Counted from the first letter of the stretch, positions 8,982-18,871 are shown. The stretch: 64,000 nt of DNA from Gammaproteobacteria bacterium (GCA_026707905.1 JAPOVY010000038.1:1-64000), one strand, 5' to 3'. The notes: generated from the letters alone by a model not told the origin. Numbers and translations are program-made.

Positions 8982-9793
8982 ACGTCAACGTCCCTCGTCG
9001 AAGATTCCCCTCGGTCTTCAAAGATCTCACTCATCGCGAGTCCCGGGTCACTCGCGCGCATGAATGCTTCTCCAACCAAGAACGTATTCACGCCGCACGC
9101 GAGGATGCGTAGGACGTCCGCTCGACTACGAATACCACTTTCGGATACGACTTTCACCGATGCAGGAATCTGTTCGACTAGTCGTTCAGTAACTGCAAGG
9201 TCGGTATGAAAGGTGCGTAAATCTCGGTTATTAATACCTATGAGTTTCGCGTCGACGGATAGTGCCATCTCAACTTCCGCTTCGTCATGGACTTCCACCA
9301 ACACCGACAAACCAAGTTCCGTTCCGATGTTGTGAAACGACTTGAGCTGTGCACGGTCAAGGGCCGCAACGATCAACAGCAGACAATCTGCAGGTAACAC
9401 ACGGGTTTCAAAGATCTGGTATTCGTCAACGATGAAATCCTTGCGGAGAACGGGTAACCGTGTTTTTCCCCGAGCAGTGCGAAGCACGGCATCGCTGCCC
9501 TGGAAAAATCGTTCATCCGTAAGTACAGATAAACAAGCAGCTCCATGCCGTTCATAACTAGCGGCGATGTCCGAGGGCTCGAACTCCTTTTGAATCACGC
9601 CTTTGCTAGGGGACGCTTTTTTAATCTCTGCGATCACCGACGCTTCTGGAGAGTGGAGCGCTTCACGGAATCTGCGCAGTGGCGGCGAATCCCGCACGGC
9701 AGTTTGAAGGGAGTTAAGCGACGTTCTTCGTTTTCGTGAATCTACTTCAATTCGTTTGTGCGCGATGATCTCGTCAAGGACGGTGCCGTTCAT
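8978..9793 (-). CDS. trpC: indole-3-glycerol phosphate synthase
   Basis: TrpC closes the indole ring from carboxyphenylaminodeoxyribulose phosphate in tryptophan synthesis. It is a 271-residue (beta/alpha)8 barrel, monofunctional (no fused TrpF). VIAEIKKASPSKG has the catalytic Lys, LRKDFIVDEYQ the second Lys, LIGINNRDLRTF the Glu/Asn region, and SESGIRSRADV the phosphate-binding end. The ATG overlaps the trpD stop as ATGA, so trpG, trpD, trpC and osmC are tightly coupled. Confidence 0.97.
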   Translation of the reverse strand: MNGTVLDEIIAHKRIEVDSRKRRTSLNSLQTAVRDSPPLRRFREALHSPEASVIAEIKKASPSKGVIQKEFEPSDIAASYERHGAACLSVLTDERFFQGSDAVLRTARGKTRLPVLRKDFIVDEYQIFETRVLPADCLLLIVAALDRAQLKSFHNIGTELGLSVLVEVHDEAEVEMALSVDAKLIGINNRDLRTFHTDLAVTERLVEQIPASVKVVSESGIRSRADVLRILACGVNTFLVGEAFMRASDPGLAMSEIFEDRGESSTRDVDV

Positions 9794-10818
9794 ACGGTGG
9801 TGATAGCTTTCGTGAGCGCGACAAATTCCTTGAGTTTCTCCGATGCTTGTCCGGTGATGATGAGATCCTGCGCCATTGCCACGCCATTGGCCAAGCTCCC
9901 CGCTACATCCGCAGCGTAAAGCGCCGCACCTGCATTTAGCGCGACGAGGTCCGAAGCTGCTTGGTTTTCAGTACCAGCTAACGCGGTTTGGATCATCGCC
10001 AAGCTTTCCTCTGGCGAGTTACAGTGTAAACCGTTGACGTCTTGCTCATCTAACCCGAAATCAGCAGGTTCAACCGCATATTCCTCTATGTGACCGTCCC
10101 GCAATTCGACGATTGAGCTCGGGCCGGATACTGTTAGTTCATCTAGTCCGTCAGCGTGTACGACTAGCACGTGTTCTGCGCCTAATTCTGCAAGCACCTT
10201 CGCAAGTGGTCGCTGCATATCTGCCGCAAATACACCGAGCACCTGTCGTTTAGCAGAAGCCGGATTCGTAAGTGGTCCTAACACATTAAAAACAGTCCTG
10301 ACTCCGAGTTCTTTTCGGACAGGACCTGCGAAGCGCATCGCAGGATGGTGTGACATCGCGAAGAGAAAACCAACACCAACCTCCTTGATACAGCGCGCAA
10401 CCTGCTCAGGACTTAGTTCAAGCTTGACACCCGCAAGCTCAAGCACGTCCGCGCTGCCGCTCTTACTCGAAGCTGCGCGGTTGCCGTGTTTCGCAACGTT
10501 CGCTCCCCCAGCAGCTGCGACGAATGCGGCGGCGGTCGAGACATTGAAGAGCTTGTGAGCGCCAGATCCACCCGTACCGCATGTGTCAACGAGGTTGTCG
10601 ATGTCTACGTCGACCTTTACTGAAGCGTCGCGCATCGCACTCGCGGCTCCCGCGATTTCTTGTACGGCTGCGCCTTTCGTCTCTAGTGCCATCAGTACGC
10701 CGCCGATTTGACCCGGTGTCGCGTCGCCAGCCATGATTACATCGAATATGGCTTTCGTCTGATGGAACGATAAATCTTCACCTGAAGTCAGTGAGCTAAG
10801 CGCTTCCGCAATGTTCAC
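9790..10818 (-). CDS. trpD: anthranilate phosphoribosyltransferase
   Basis: TrpD transfers phosphoribose from PRPP to anthranilate. At 342 residues it is normal for the family. DTCGTGGSGAHKLFNVSTA is the PRPP-binding glycine loop with the following Ser/Thr, KHGNRAASSKSGSADVLE is the anthranilate and magnesium region, and LGPLTNPA is a family signature. It starts at GTG, sharing GTGA with the trpG stop. Confidence 0.97.
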   Translation of the reverse strand: MNIAEALSSLTSGEDLSFHQTKAIFDVIMAGDATPGQIGGVLMALETKGAAVQEIAGAASAMRDASVKVDVDIDNLVDTCGTGGSGAHKLFNVSTAAAFVAAAGGANVAKHGNRAASSKSGSADVLELAGVKLELSPEQVARCIKEVGVGFLFAMSHHPAMRFAGPVRKELGVRTVFNVLGPLTNPASAKRQVLGVFAADMQRPLAKVLAELGAEHVLVVHADGLDELTVSGPSSIVELRDGHIEEYAVEPADFGLDEQDVNGLHCNSPEESLAMIQTALAGTENQAASDLVALNAGAALYAADVAGSLANGVAMAQDLIITGQASEKLKEFVALTKAITTV

Positions 10819-11402
10819 GCTGAGGGAGTCCTTAAGAAATTACGCAATATGTCGTGACCTGGTGCCGTCTTAATCGATTCGGGATGAAACTGTACGCCGT
10901 ATATCGGATACTTGCTGTGTTTGATACCCATGATTTCGTCAACTTGGCCCTGGGCAGTCTCGCTCCAAGCCGTGATCGTCAAGTCGGGTGGTAGCGAGTC
11001 GCTTCTTACGACGAGTGAGTGGTACCTTGTCGCCGTAAATCCGTCCTCGATTCCACTAAAAATCCCCTCGCCGACATGTCGAATGGTTGAGAGCTTACCG
11101 TGCATGACCGTATGTGCACGATCAACTGCACCGCCGAATGCCTGACCGATACACTGATGACCAAGGCAGACACCCAGCAGCGGTTTCTGCTTGCCAAATC
11201 GACGGACCACGTCGACCGACACGCCAGCTTCATTCGGCGTGCACGGACCAGGCGAGAGCACGATGCGTTCTGGATCGAGCTCCTCTATTTCGTCCAACGT
11301 AATTTCGTCGTTGCGATGGACGTCGACAACTGCACCAAGCTCTCCTAAATACTGCACCAAGTTGTAGGTGAAGGAGTCATAGTTGTCAATCATCAAGATC
11401 AT
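10815..11402 (-). CDS. trpG: anthranilate synthase component II (glutamine amidotransferase)
   Basis: TrpG supplies ammonia from glutamine to TrpE. This 195-residue class I amidotransferase has the triad nucleophile Cys79 in LLGVCLGHQCIG and the His-Glu of QFHPESI near residue 170. It opens MILMIDNYDSFTYNL. It heads the trpGDC-osmC-VOC operon and lies about 8.3 kb from trpE on the same strand. Such proteins can also serve aminodeoxychorismate synthase, so a dual role with a distant pabB is possible. Confidence 0.95.
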   Translation of the reverse strand: MILMIDNYDSFTYNLVQYLGELGAVVDVHRNDEITLDEIEELDPERIVLSPGPCTPNEAGVSVDVVRRFGKQKPLLGVCLGHQCIGQAFGGAVDRAHTVMHGKLSTIRHVGEGIFSGIEDGFTATRYHSLVVRSDSLPPDLTITAWSETAQGQVDEIMGIKHSKYPIYGVQFHPESIKTAPGHDILRNFLRTPSA

Positions 11403-11516
11403 GCTGGGGCTTACTAAATCAAGGTACTAGATTGGGTGATTTGGAATATTGCGCACTGAGACAGATTAATAACATACGGCAAGATTTTCGCAATTCTATG
11501 ACGAGGTTCATGGCAC

Positions 11517-11993
11517 ATGGGTTTTGCTTTAACGAGTATGCAATTGACGAGTAGCGCATTTTCGGCAGGAGGAGCGATTCCAGCCAAGCACACCGGTGAA
11601 GGCGAAGACGTATCGCCCGCATTATCATGGACTGAAGCGCCAGAGGGGACGAAATCGTATGCGATCGTATGCCATGATCCCGATGCTCCACTACTCACGC
11701 CAAAGGGATACGGCTTCGTTCATTGGGTTTTGTATGGCATCCCCGGTGACGTCACGAGCCTGAATGAGGATTCAGCCGACTATACCCAAGGCAATAACGA
11801 TTTTGGCAACACAGGCTATGGAGGTCCGATGCCGCCGGAAGGTCATGGTGTCCATAACTATTTCTTTTGGGTGCTCGCTCTTGATGAAGAGCTCGACTTA
11901 CCGGGAGGATTGTCTATGTTGGATCTATTTGAGCGAATAGAGCCACACTGCATCGGTATGAATAGGCTGGTCGGCACATATAGACGCGGCTAA
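11517..11993 (+). CDS. YbhB/YbcL family (PEBP/RKIP-like) protein
   Basis: A 158-residue phosphatidylethanolamine-binding-protein fold. The anion-binding pocket signatures are visible: CHDPDAP (about 57-63), HWVLYGIP, and YGGPMPPEGHGVHNYFFWV. The molecular role of bacterial members is poorly known. There is no signal peptide. It lies alone on the plus strand, divergent from trpG and ending 10 bases from the convergent lipase-like gene. Confidence 0.9.
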   Translation: MGFALTSMQLTSSAFSAGGAIPAKHTGEGEDVSPALSWTEAPEGTKSYAIVCHDPDAPLLTPKGYGFVHWVLYGIPGDVTSLNEDSADYTQGNNDFGNTGYGGPMPPEGHGVHNYFFWVLALDEELDLPGGLSMLDLFERIEPHCIGMNRLVGTYRRG

Positions 11994-12003
11994 TTTGTTC
12001 CGA

Positions 12004-12747
12004 TTACTCAGATCCGTCGTCCGCGATTTGTTCAGCAACAAAACTGATCGACCAATTGTGACCTAACCGACGTTCTCGGTACGTTTCTGGAAGCTCGACG
12101 ACGATGCTATTCGGGATTTCAACGACCATGGGGTTGTAGTCCATACGGTTGAACGCGTTATCCAATTCGAATCGAGTTCGCCACTGAATGAACCGAACAT
12201 GCTCACGTTGCGACTGAGGCAACTGAGTAGGACATTCTTCATTAACGTTTCCCGTCAGCGCCGAGAGAGGCGCCGCGACGGTGTGAATGGTCAATGGCAG
12301 CTCAGCATCCCATGCTTCCGCTAGTTGCACTACGACCACGCCTCCTAATGAGTGACCAATAACCGACACGGATGTATAGCCGGGATGTGCGTCTAACTCA
12401 TTCTGGATCGATGCTCTTATCTCCTCAACCACTTCCAACTGGCAGCGATCGTCACTCGTATCCCAATTGAAAAAGAACATACGTCGATCGGCGTCATTAA
12501 TAGTCTGTAACGGATACACCCATTCGTATCCCTCAGAGCTCCAGCCATGCACGCCGACGAATAACTCGCTTGAGTTAGGCTCCTCCGGTTCGAGCGCATG
12601 CAATCCGAAAGGTAACCCGACCAACAAGGATCCGGATGCTCTCACACCTTCGCCTGCGTCCAAGGAACTTAACCAAGGGAACGACGCATCGTCTGCGAAA
12701 ACAAAGTAAGAGAGGAAACAAAGACCAACGACTACAAGACGTCCCAT
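12004..12747 (-). CDS. secreted lipase-like alpha/beta hydrolase
   Basis: A 247-residue protein with an N-terminal signal peptide (MGRLVVVGLCFLSYFVFA, probably cut after Ala18), so it is likely periplasmic or secreted. VGVHGWS near residues 64-70 supplies the oxyanion region and IGHSLGG puts the nucleophile at Ser133; LGHNWSISF near the end may hold the catalytic His. The layout resembles lipases and cutinase-like esterases. Its start is 2 bases after the stop of the upstream acyl-CoA dehydrogenase gene, so they are co-transcribed, which suggests a lipid or ester substrate. Confidence 0.8.
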   Translation of the reverse strand: MGRLVVVGLCFLSYFVFADDASFPWLSSLDAGEGVRASGSLLVGLPFGLHALEPEEPNSSELFVGVHGWSSEGYEWVYPLQTINDADRRMFFFNWDTSDDRCQLEVVEEIRASIQNELDAHPGYTSVSVIGHSLGGVVVVQLAEAWDAELPLTIHTVAAPLSALTGNVNEECPTQLPQSQREHVRFIQWRTRFELDNAFNRMDYNPMVVEIPNSIVVELPETYRERRLGHNWSISFVAEQIADDGSE

Positions 12748-12749
12748 CG

Positions 12750-13898
12750 TTAATCCGGAAGACCAAGCACGCGTTTCGCGATGATGTTAAGTTGCACTTC
12801 GTTGCTTCCCCCTGCTATTGAACGAGCTTTTCCTGCAAGCCAAGTTCGTGTCATGCCAAGTTCCGCAGATGAATACGGGCCACTTTCATTCCCTAATCCT
12901 TGCGTTCCCAGTAAAGCCATCTGAAGTTCAGAACGTTCTTTGCCGAGTGTCGCCCCGTAGTATTTAAATATCGACGTCGCCGGACCGGGTGTGTTCCCTT
13001 CTGACTCCTCGACAGTTCGCCGTTGTGTCAGATTCATGCACTCCGTGTCGATGAGATTCTTGAGAATACGCTGATGCAATGCGGGATTGGAGTTTTCCGC
13101 GTACAGAGATTCGAGTCGAGGCAAATCGATCCCTGCTTCACGATTGCCGCCTGAAGCAAGCGAGAGCATACCGGAGCGTTCATGTTGTAGTAACCGTTTT
13201 GCGACCGTCCAACCCTCGTTCTCGTTGCTCACGAGATCATCCCGATCAGCGATTGCGTTGTCGAAAAACGTTTCACAAAATGGCGATGCGCCAGAAATCA
13301 ACCGGATCGGTCGAACCGTCACGCCAGGTTGATTCATGCTGAATAAGATGAAACTGATGCCTTCATGCTTCGGCGCATCTGGATTTGTTCGTACAAGGCA
13401 GAAAATCCAATCTGCGAAATTTGCGCCCGATGTCCAGATTTTTTGACCGTTGACTACGTAGTGATCACCTTGATTTTCGGCGCGAGTCTGCAAGGATGCC
13501 AGATCAGAACCTGAGCCGGGTTCAGAATAGCCTTGACACCACCAAACTTCACCCCTTGCGACCCGTGGTAGATGCCTGAGTTTTTGCTCTTCAGTTCCGA
13601 ACTCAAGCAATGTCGGACCTAGCATCGAGATACCCATACCAGCGACTGGTGAGCGTATGCCTAGATCGCGCATTTCCTCAAGCATGATCACCCATTGATC
13701 CTTCGAGAACCCAGCGCCACCATACTTCGTTTCCCAGTTCGGCACGGTCAATCCTTCCGCTGCACAACGATCAAGCCATAGACGTTGATCGTCTGTCATC
13801 GACGACTTGGTACCTCCACCAGGCACGTCACCAGGACCTCGACAGCTATCGGGACACTTTGAGTCCAACCATTCTCGGATTTCATTTCGAAACGCCAC
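12750..13898 (-). CDS. acyl-CoA dehydrogenase family protein
   Basis: A 382-residue flavoprotein oxidising an acyl-CoA to the enoyl-CoA. WCQGYSEPGSGSDLASLQT is the FAD/substrate signature, NGQKIWTSGA the second motif, and ARSIAGGSNEVQLNIIAKRVLG the C-terminal FAD/CoA region. The first alpha-helix is short: an in-frame stop precedes the GTG start and about 10-15 residues usually present before FRNEIREWL are absent. It resembles the branch of long or steroid-type acyl-CoA dehydrogenases used in degradation. The downstream lipase-like gene follows after 2 bases. Confidence 0.9.
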   Translation of the reverse strand: MAFRNEIREWLDSKCPDSCRGPGDVPGGGTKSSMTDDQRLWLDRCAAEGLTVPNWETKYGGAGFSKDQWVIMLEEMRDLGIRSPVAGMGISMLGPTLLEFGTEEQKLRHLPRVARGEVWWCQGYSEPGSGSDLASLQTRAENQGDHYVVNGQKIWTSGANFADWIFCLVRTNPDAPKHEGISFILFSMNQPGVTVRPIRLISGASPFCETFFDNAIADRDDLVSNENEGWTVAKRLLQHERSGMLSLASGGNREAGIDLPRLESLYAENSNPALHQRILKNLIDTECMNLTQRRTVEESEGNTPGPATSIFKYYGATLGKERSELQMALLGTQGLGNESGPYSSAELGMTRTWLAGKARSIAGGSNEVQLNIIAKRVLGLPD

Positions 13899-14018
13899 GA
13901 AAAACCCCGTTCAAATTGACTGTCAGTAGACGCAGAATTATTGTCCTGCTTAGATTGCGGAATCAGTAAAGGCATGTTCTCCCAAGATAGCATTGATTCG
14001 GGCGCCTACCTTTCCTCT

Positions 14019-15389
14019 CTAACGTAACGCCTCAAGAACCATACGTGCATCAACAACATTTTCGGAGGTCTCGTTGTGTGCGTCGGGCGTGAATACCAGC
14101 GGTATCACCGGTGCTTGTCCGATCGGCAATGAACCAATCCTTATTCCTTCTCCGATTCGATCTTGCTCTGAGATTCGCCACTTTGCCTCTCCTAAGAGTA
14201 TCTCCGGGCCCGAAAGAGAACGAGCAACGAGATCCAATTCATGATCGTTGCGATACCAGTATCGTTGTGCGACACTAAAAGGACCTCGTTCAGCCAGCTC
14301 GGGTAAGACGCGATGTAGGTGCGGGGTCGCCATTCGACTCAACTCTTCCCATGCGTAAGTTTCAAGCTGACTTCGGTGCCGTTCCCAACAGAGAAGTCTG
14401 GCTTCGCGAGGCGCACTGGCAAGCAACGACCGATTTGGCGCTACGACCCGAAACCAAAAACGCAAGAATGGGTCCGAAATCTGATATAGGCTTCTCTTAC
14501 CGGATTTTGGATCACTTCCGAACGGCGTTTCGCGCCTTATCAGATCCATTTCCATCAGCGCAGCTAATGGCGCTGCTAAACCCGACGCTTGTCGGACCAG
14601 GCTACCAGCGATCTCGCTGACTTTATGGGCACCGTTTCCGATCGCATCTAAGATCGGCCTAAGCGACGTCGCGTTTGGAATTTCCTGTTCCAATATTCGA
14701 TCTGGTTCTCGATGCAATGGACCTTTAGGATCGAGTATCAGCGTATCGACCGCATCGACGAGATTCTCACTGTACGGCTCTGAAAGCTCCAAATAGTGCG
14801 GTATGCTGCCGAACACCGCGTACGTCGACACTAATTCACGATGTGACTTGTTCGGAAATACCTCGGTAAGGTGGCCTGGTCGCAGCGGACCTAACGGGAA
14901 TGCCTCGGTGGTTCGACCATACAGCGGCGAATCTTGGTTGAGCAATGCGTTCTTCATTACGCGAATGCTCGATCCACTCACGATGACACTAGATCGACGC
15001 GACGGTGAATCCAACCATTTTTGCAGAGTTGCCAAGAATTCGGCGTCGGCCGCGATTAAATACGGGAACTCATCAATGATCAGAGGTCCATGCCAGTCGA
15101 GTCCGGCAGATTCGTGATCAAGTCTGTCAAAAAGCGTCTGCCAATTCGGGTATTCGACATCTTCGAAACCAACAACGCGTGTCCCTATCGCCGATGCAAA
15201 ATAGTGTCGCTGAATCGCGGCTGAAGATTGGTCTGCAACGGTATAGAGAGCGGAATTGCGACGCCCCCACTCAATGAGGACACGTGATTTACCGACGCGC
15301 GGACGACCCCAAATTGCCACGAAGCTTCGTGGCGTGCGCAACGATACGTCCAGACGACGCATCTCCTCATTTCTATTAATAAATTCCAA
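14019..15389 (-). CDS. AAA-type ATPase with DUF234-like C-terminal domain
   Basis: A 456-residue protein like the archaeal-type ATPase family. It opens EFINRNEEMRRL, has Walker A GRPRVGKS (28-35) and Walker B PLIIDEFPY (about 104-112), then SGSSIRVM (sensor-like) and a winged-helix region with HKVSEIAGSL. The C-terminal part has HELDLVA followed by ILLGEAKW, a D...E-x-K spacing that resembles a PD-(D/E)XK nuclease core. The role of this family is unknown; mobile-element and defence links have been suggested. TTG at 15389 is preferred because the family starts right at the F-I-N-R motif. The upstream leader is very AT-rich, unlike its neighbours, which hints at transfer. Confidence 0.85.
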   Translation of the reverse strand: MEFINRNEEMRRLDVSLRTPRSFVAIWGRPRVGKSRVLIEWGRRNSALYTVADQSSAAIQRHYFASAIGTRVVGFEDVEYPNWQTLFDRLDHESAGLDWHGPLIIDEFPYLIAADAEFLATLQKWLDSPSRRSSVIVSGSSIRVMKNALLNQDSPLYGRTTEAFPLGPLRPGHLTEVFPNKSHRELVSTYAVFGSIPHYLELSEPYSENLVDAVDTLILDPKGPLHREPDRILEQEIPNATSLRPILDAIGNGAHKVSEIAGSLVRQASGLAAPLAALMEMDLIRRETPFGSDPKSGKRSLYQISDPFLRFWFRVVAPNRSLLASAPREARLLCWERHRSQLETYAWEELSRMATPHLHRVLPELAERGPFSVAQRYWYRNDHELDLVARSLSGPEILLGEAKWRISEQDRIGEGIRIGSLPIGQAPVIPLVFTPDAHNETSENVVDARMVLEALR

Positions 15390-15480
15390 TTTTTAAAATT
15401 ATGTGAAACAACATTATTTGTATCATAATAATATCTTCACATAGCTAGCTACAAACTCTTTTCTCAATGGTAGTGTGTCA
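15390..15480. promoter_or_regulatory. AT-rich leader before the AAA ATPase
   Basis: This stretch is strikingly AT-rich, including TTTTTAAAATTATG and TATCATAATAATATC, against a roughly balanced genome. It directly precedes the minus-strand ATPase start and probably carries its promoter and perhaps a nucleoid-protein binding region. No specific -35/-10 pair could be fixed. The rest of the gap to 15596 holds no gene that I can see. Confidence 0.4.
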
Positions 15481-15596
15481 AAATACGATCGCGTTGAACT
15501 AAAAGAGACCTCGAGTTCCTACGAAAACGAGGTTCGTACATCTGTGATGCCCATCCGGTGCGATCTAATGAGCTCGTTGACTCAGCGAATGAGTGC

Positions 15597-18500
15597 TTAA
15601 GGTAACGACTCGAACTTTGGTGCGTTTTTAGTTCCTGCCATAGGCCAGGTTTCGATTAAATCATCGCCTCGGCGAATGACGCCATTGCGAATCACCAGCT
15701 CGATGTCATTACTGGATCGAATGTCATCGTAAGGATTTGATTTCAAGACGACCATATCGGCAAGTTTGCCGATCTCTAGAGACCCTAAATCTTGATCGAT
15801 CCCCAACATTTCCGCTCCGTGACGGGTTGCCGCACGAAGGGCTTCAAAATTAGAAAACCCGCCAGAACTAAGCGCCCAAAGTTCCCAATGAAATCCCAGA
15901 CCATTTAGCTGGCCATGCGAACCGACCCCTACTCGACCTCCCTCTTTCACAATAGCGTACGCGCTTCGTGCATGTCGATCAAATACATGGACGTCCTCAT
16001 GAAACCACGGTCTTCTTAGTAGCCTCGCATCTAGAACCGACGGCGGTGTGAAGCGCTTTAGCTTAGGATCGTCGCGCGGGTTTTCGTTGATGAAGAAATG
16101 ACTCTCACCAAAAGGACCGCCGTACGAAACGAGCAGCGTCGGTGTATACGCAATTCGGGTTCCCGCCATTAACTCAACCACGTCGTCATATATACCGACG
16201 ACGGGAAGATTGTGTTCAAGACCCGTAAATCCATCAATTGCATGAGTGAGACCTAACTTCAAGTCAAGAGCGCCTTCAGTAGTTGGATTCAGTTCAAGTT
16301 CACGCGCAGCCGAAACGATCCAATGGCGTTGTTCTCGATTGCCTGGTAAGTAGGACTTGAGATTACGGACTCCATAGTGCTCCTTGTAGCGTCGAAGAAC
16401 CCCAATCGCTTCGTGTTCTGACTTGAACGCCGTGTCGCTGAAGATACCCGGACCAGTCGACATCACGCGCGGTCCAACCATTCTTCCGGCGTCGACCAAG
16501 TTCTGGTATTCGATTACATCGACGGTACTCGGTTGAACATCGATCGCAGTGGTCACGCCGTAGGCTAGATTCGCCAATAGCGCCCAGGATTCTCCGCTGA
16601 CAACACCACGATATATAGGGAAGTGAGCGTGCGTATCGACATAACCTGGGACGATGAATTTACCTGAATGGTCGAACTCATCTGTTCCTTCAGGAACGTC
16701 TAAGTCCTTACCGATTGCTGCTATTCGATCACCTTCGATCAGTAAGTCAGTATCGTCAAGTGGCTCTGCTGCGTCTGTTGCGACCGTTAAAAGAGTCGCA
16801 TTGCGGAGTACCACCGATCTGTTCGGTTCGTCGCGTGGAACATAGATCTCAACGCGATGTGTCGCAACAGCTTGATGGTCCTCTGCTAGTGGTTTGTCCG
16901 CATCTTCACCGTTTTCCTTCTGATCGTCTTTGTTCTCTTGAGTCGAGAAAACAGTCGAGACCGCTCGCTGCTGGATTGTGTGACCTATCGACCAAAATGC
17001 ATGCTCGCCGCTCGCATCCCACGCAAAATCGTCGACACCGACATCGGTCAACCTTTCACACGGCAGCGAGCAGCTAGTTACACGTGTTTTGACGGGTGGT
17101 GCGTGTGATCCAAGCATCTTCACGATGTAGAGTTGATTCGCCTGCTTCAAAAGAGCATGTCGACCATCGGGCGCGATGCGGATGCGAAATGCCGGAAGAC
17201 CGTCCTTGGAGTTGTAAATACCGGGACCTGTCACATCTAAGTGCTTTCGAAGGTCGGTACCATCAAACCTCATTGAGTAGAGACCGGCTGCCCCTGCACT
17301 AAACATGCCCGGCCACTCGTAGAGGTAAATCCGGTTGGATTCGGGTCCATAATGGGGATCGTAAAAATGAGGGGCGTGCGAAATCAATGTAAGACGCCCA
17401 TCGCTTACTCGAACCTGAACTAGGTCCGTACCAACACCTTCTCCGAAATCGGATGCTCTAGTTGCACGTTCGAAAGCCGACGCGCGCAGTGCGATTACCG
17501 TCTCACCGTCCTTACGCCACAACGGATCGAAGTAAAACCCCGTTGCACTCGACACCTGAACAGGATTTGCGTTCACTCGAACCCGTACTCGCCAGATATG
17601 GCCGCCGTCTTGCGACCAATCGACAAACGCAATCTGACGACCATTCGGCGCCCAGGTCGGTTGGGCAGCAAACATCGAAGGAGGAGTTAATTCGAAGAGT
17701 TCTCCTGATTCGAATTCGTAGACATAGATTTGCGCGAGTGCGGAAAAAGCCACCTTTGAGCCGTCGGGAGAAGGTTCGATATCTCGAACCAGCTGCGCTT
17801 TAACGGGTCCCAAACCGACGCGATACGGGAATTCAAGACGATCGATTCGCTCGACCGCTAAGGGAATCTGAAACGGCACTTCAGTTGATTCACGGGTCTC
17901 GAGATTGATGCCGTAGAGCTTCCCGTTCGCTGTGTAGTACACCACGTCCGCGTTCGGCGAGAACACAGGCTTCGGCAATAGATCGCGTGTGAAGCGAGAT
18001 TCCTGCTCGTCTCTTTGGACCGGATACACGAGCCACTCATCATGACCGGACTGGAGATCTCTAATACGCAATCCAGTCTTAGTATCAAATCGTGTTCCAT
18101 ACACCAGTTTTGTTCCATCTGGCGAAAGGACCGGTCGGAACGCACTTCCAATAGCTGCAGTCAGCTCAACGTGTTCATTGGTCGAAAGTTCAAGTCGACG
18201 CACCTGCCAGAGCGGCAAACTCTGGTTGTAACCGAACCCACCGTCTTTAAACGCGTGGTAGAGATATCGCCCGTCGTTACTGTAGATAGCACCGGTGAAG
18301 TTCTGTGACTCCGTCGCGGAGCCTGACCGGCGTGGCGCTAAACGCACGCCCTTTCCACCTGCTAGGTGGTACGCCCATATCCGATAGACGCGTGTCTTCC
18401 AACTCCCGACTGAAACGATTACGTGTGAGCCATCTGGCGACCACGATGGCGACATCAACTCCGAGTCTTTCGACGTGTCTGACAGCTCGCGCGCATCAGA

Positions 18501-18824
18501 CCCGTCCGAACGCATCACCCAGAGGTTCTCGTGTCCTGACCGATCTGACACGAAAGCTATGTAAGAACCATCGGGTGAGTAGACCGGCTGTGAATCGAAC
18601 GCTAACCCGGTTGCAATCGGCGCCGCGATGCCACCTTCAACTGGCAGTGTGTATAGCTCGCCGAGGACCTCGAGAACAAACGTCGCACCATCAGGCGAAA
18701 GATCGAAAGAGAGCCAAGTGACAGTCGACGTGGTCAGCTCGAATGTCGCATCACTTTTTAGAGGGAGTTCCGCAGAGGCACAAAGCCCCAAAAATGCGGT
18801 GATCGTCGCGAAACAACGTTTCAT
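15597..18824 (-). CDS. secreted TolB-type beta-propeller fused to an amidohydrolase domain
   Basis: A 1,075-residue two-domain protein. The signal peptide MKRCFATITAFLGLCASA decides the start at 18824 (the frame is open to 18851). Residues about 30-640 contain repeated WD40/PD40-like blades (SPDGSYIAFVSDRSG, SPSWSPDGSHVIVS, PTWAPNGRQIAFVDWS). After an acidic, charged linker the amidohydrolase barrel begins: GKFIVPGYVDTHAHF supplies the HxH metal ligands, and GVGSHGQLNGLGFHWELWA and GSLEIGKLADMVVL mark its end. The usual GTD-type Asp motif reads GSHG here, so metal use may be altered. Such fusions are annotated as amidohydrolases or exported dipeptidase-like enzymes; the substrate is unknown. 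Confidence 0.85.
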   Translation of the reverse strand: MKRCFATITAFLGLCASAELPLKSDATFELTTSTVTWLSFDLSPDGATFVLEVLGELYTLPVEGGIAAPIATGLAFDSQPVYSPDGSYIAFVSDRSGHENLWVMRSDGSDARELSDTSKDSELMSPSWSPDGSHVIVSVGSWKTRVYRIWAYHLAGGKGVRLAPRRSGSATESQNFTGAIYSNDGRYLYHAFKDGGFGYNQSLPLWQVRRLELSTNEHVELTAAIGSAFRPVLSPDGTKLVYGTRFDTKTGLRIRDLQSGHDEWLVYPVQRDEQESRFTRDLLPKPVFSPNADVVYYTANGKLYGINLETRESTEVPFQIPLAVERIDRLEFPYRVGLGPVKAQLVRDIEPSPDGSKVAFSALAQIYVYEFESGELFELTPPSMFAAQPTWAPNGRQIAFVDWSQDGGHIWRVRVRVNANPVQVSSATGFYFDPLWRKDGETVIALRASAFERATRASDFGEGVGTDLVQVRVSDGRLTLISHAPHFYDPHYGPESNRIYLYEWPGMFSAGAAGLYSMRFDGTDLRKHLDVTGPGIYNSKDGLPAFRIRIAPDGRHALLKQANQLYIVKMLGSHAPPVKTRVTSCSLPCERLTDVGVDDFAWDASGEHAFWSIGHTIQQRAVSTVFSTQENKDDQKENGEDADKPLAEDHQAVATHRVEIYVPRDEPNRSVVLRNATLLTVATDAAEPLDDTDLLIEGDRIAAIGKDLDVPEGTDEFDHSGKFIVPGYVDTHAHFPIYRGVVSGESWALLANLAYGVTTAIDVQPSTVDVIEYQNLVDAGRMVGPRVMSTGPGIFSDTAFKSEHEAIGVLRRYKEHYGVRNLKSYLPGNREQRHWIVSAARELELNPTTEGALDLKLGLTHAIDGFTGLEHNLPVVGIYDDVVELMAGTRIAYTPTLLVSYGGPFGESHFFINENPRDDPKLKRFTPPSVLDARLLRRPWFHEDVHVFDRHARSAYAIVKEGGRVGVGSHGQLNGLGFHWELWALSSGGFSNFEALRAATRHGAEMLGIDQDLGSLEIGKLADMVVLKSNPYDDIRSSNDIELVIRNGVIRRGDDLIETWPMAGTKNAPKFESLP

Positions 18825-18871
18825 ATCGACGCTTAAGCTAGATCCAGTCAACTATCGTTCGCATAAATACA

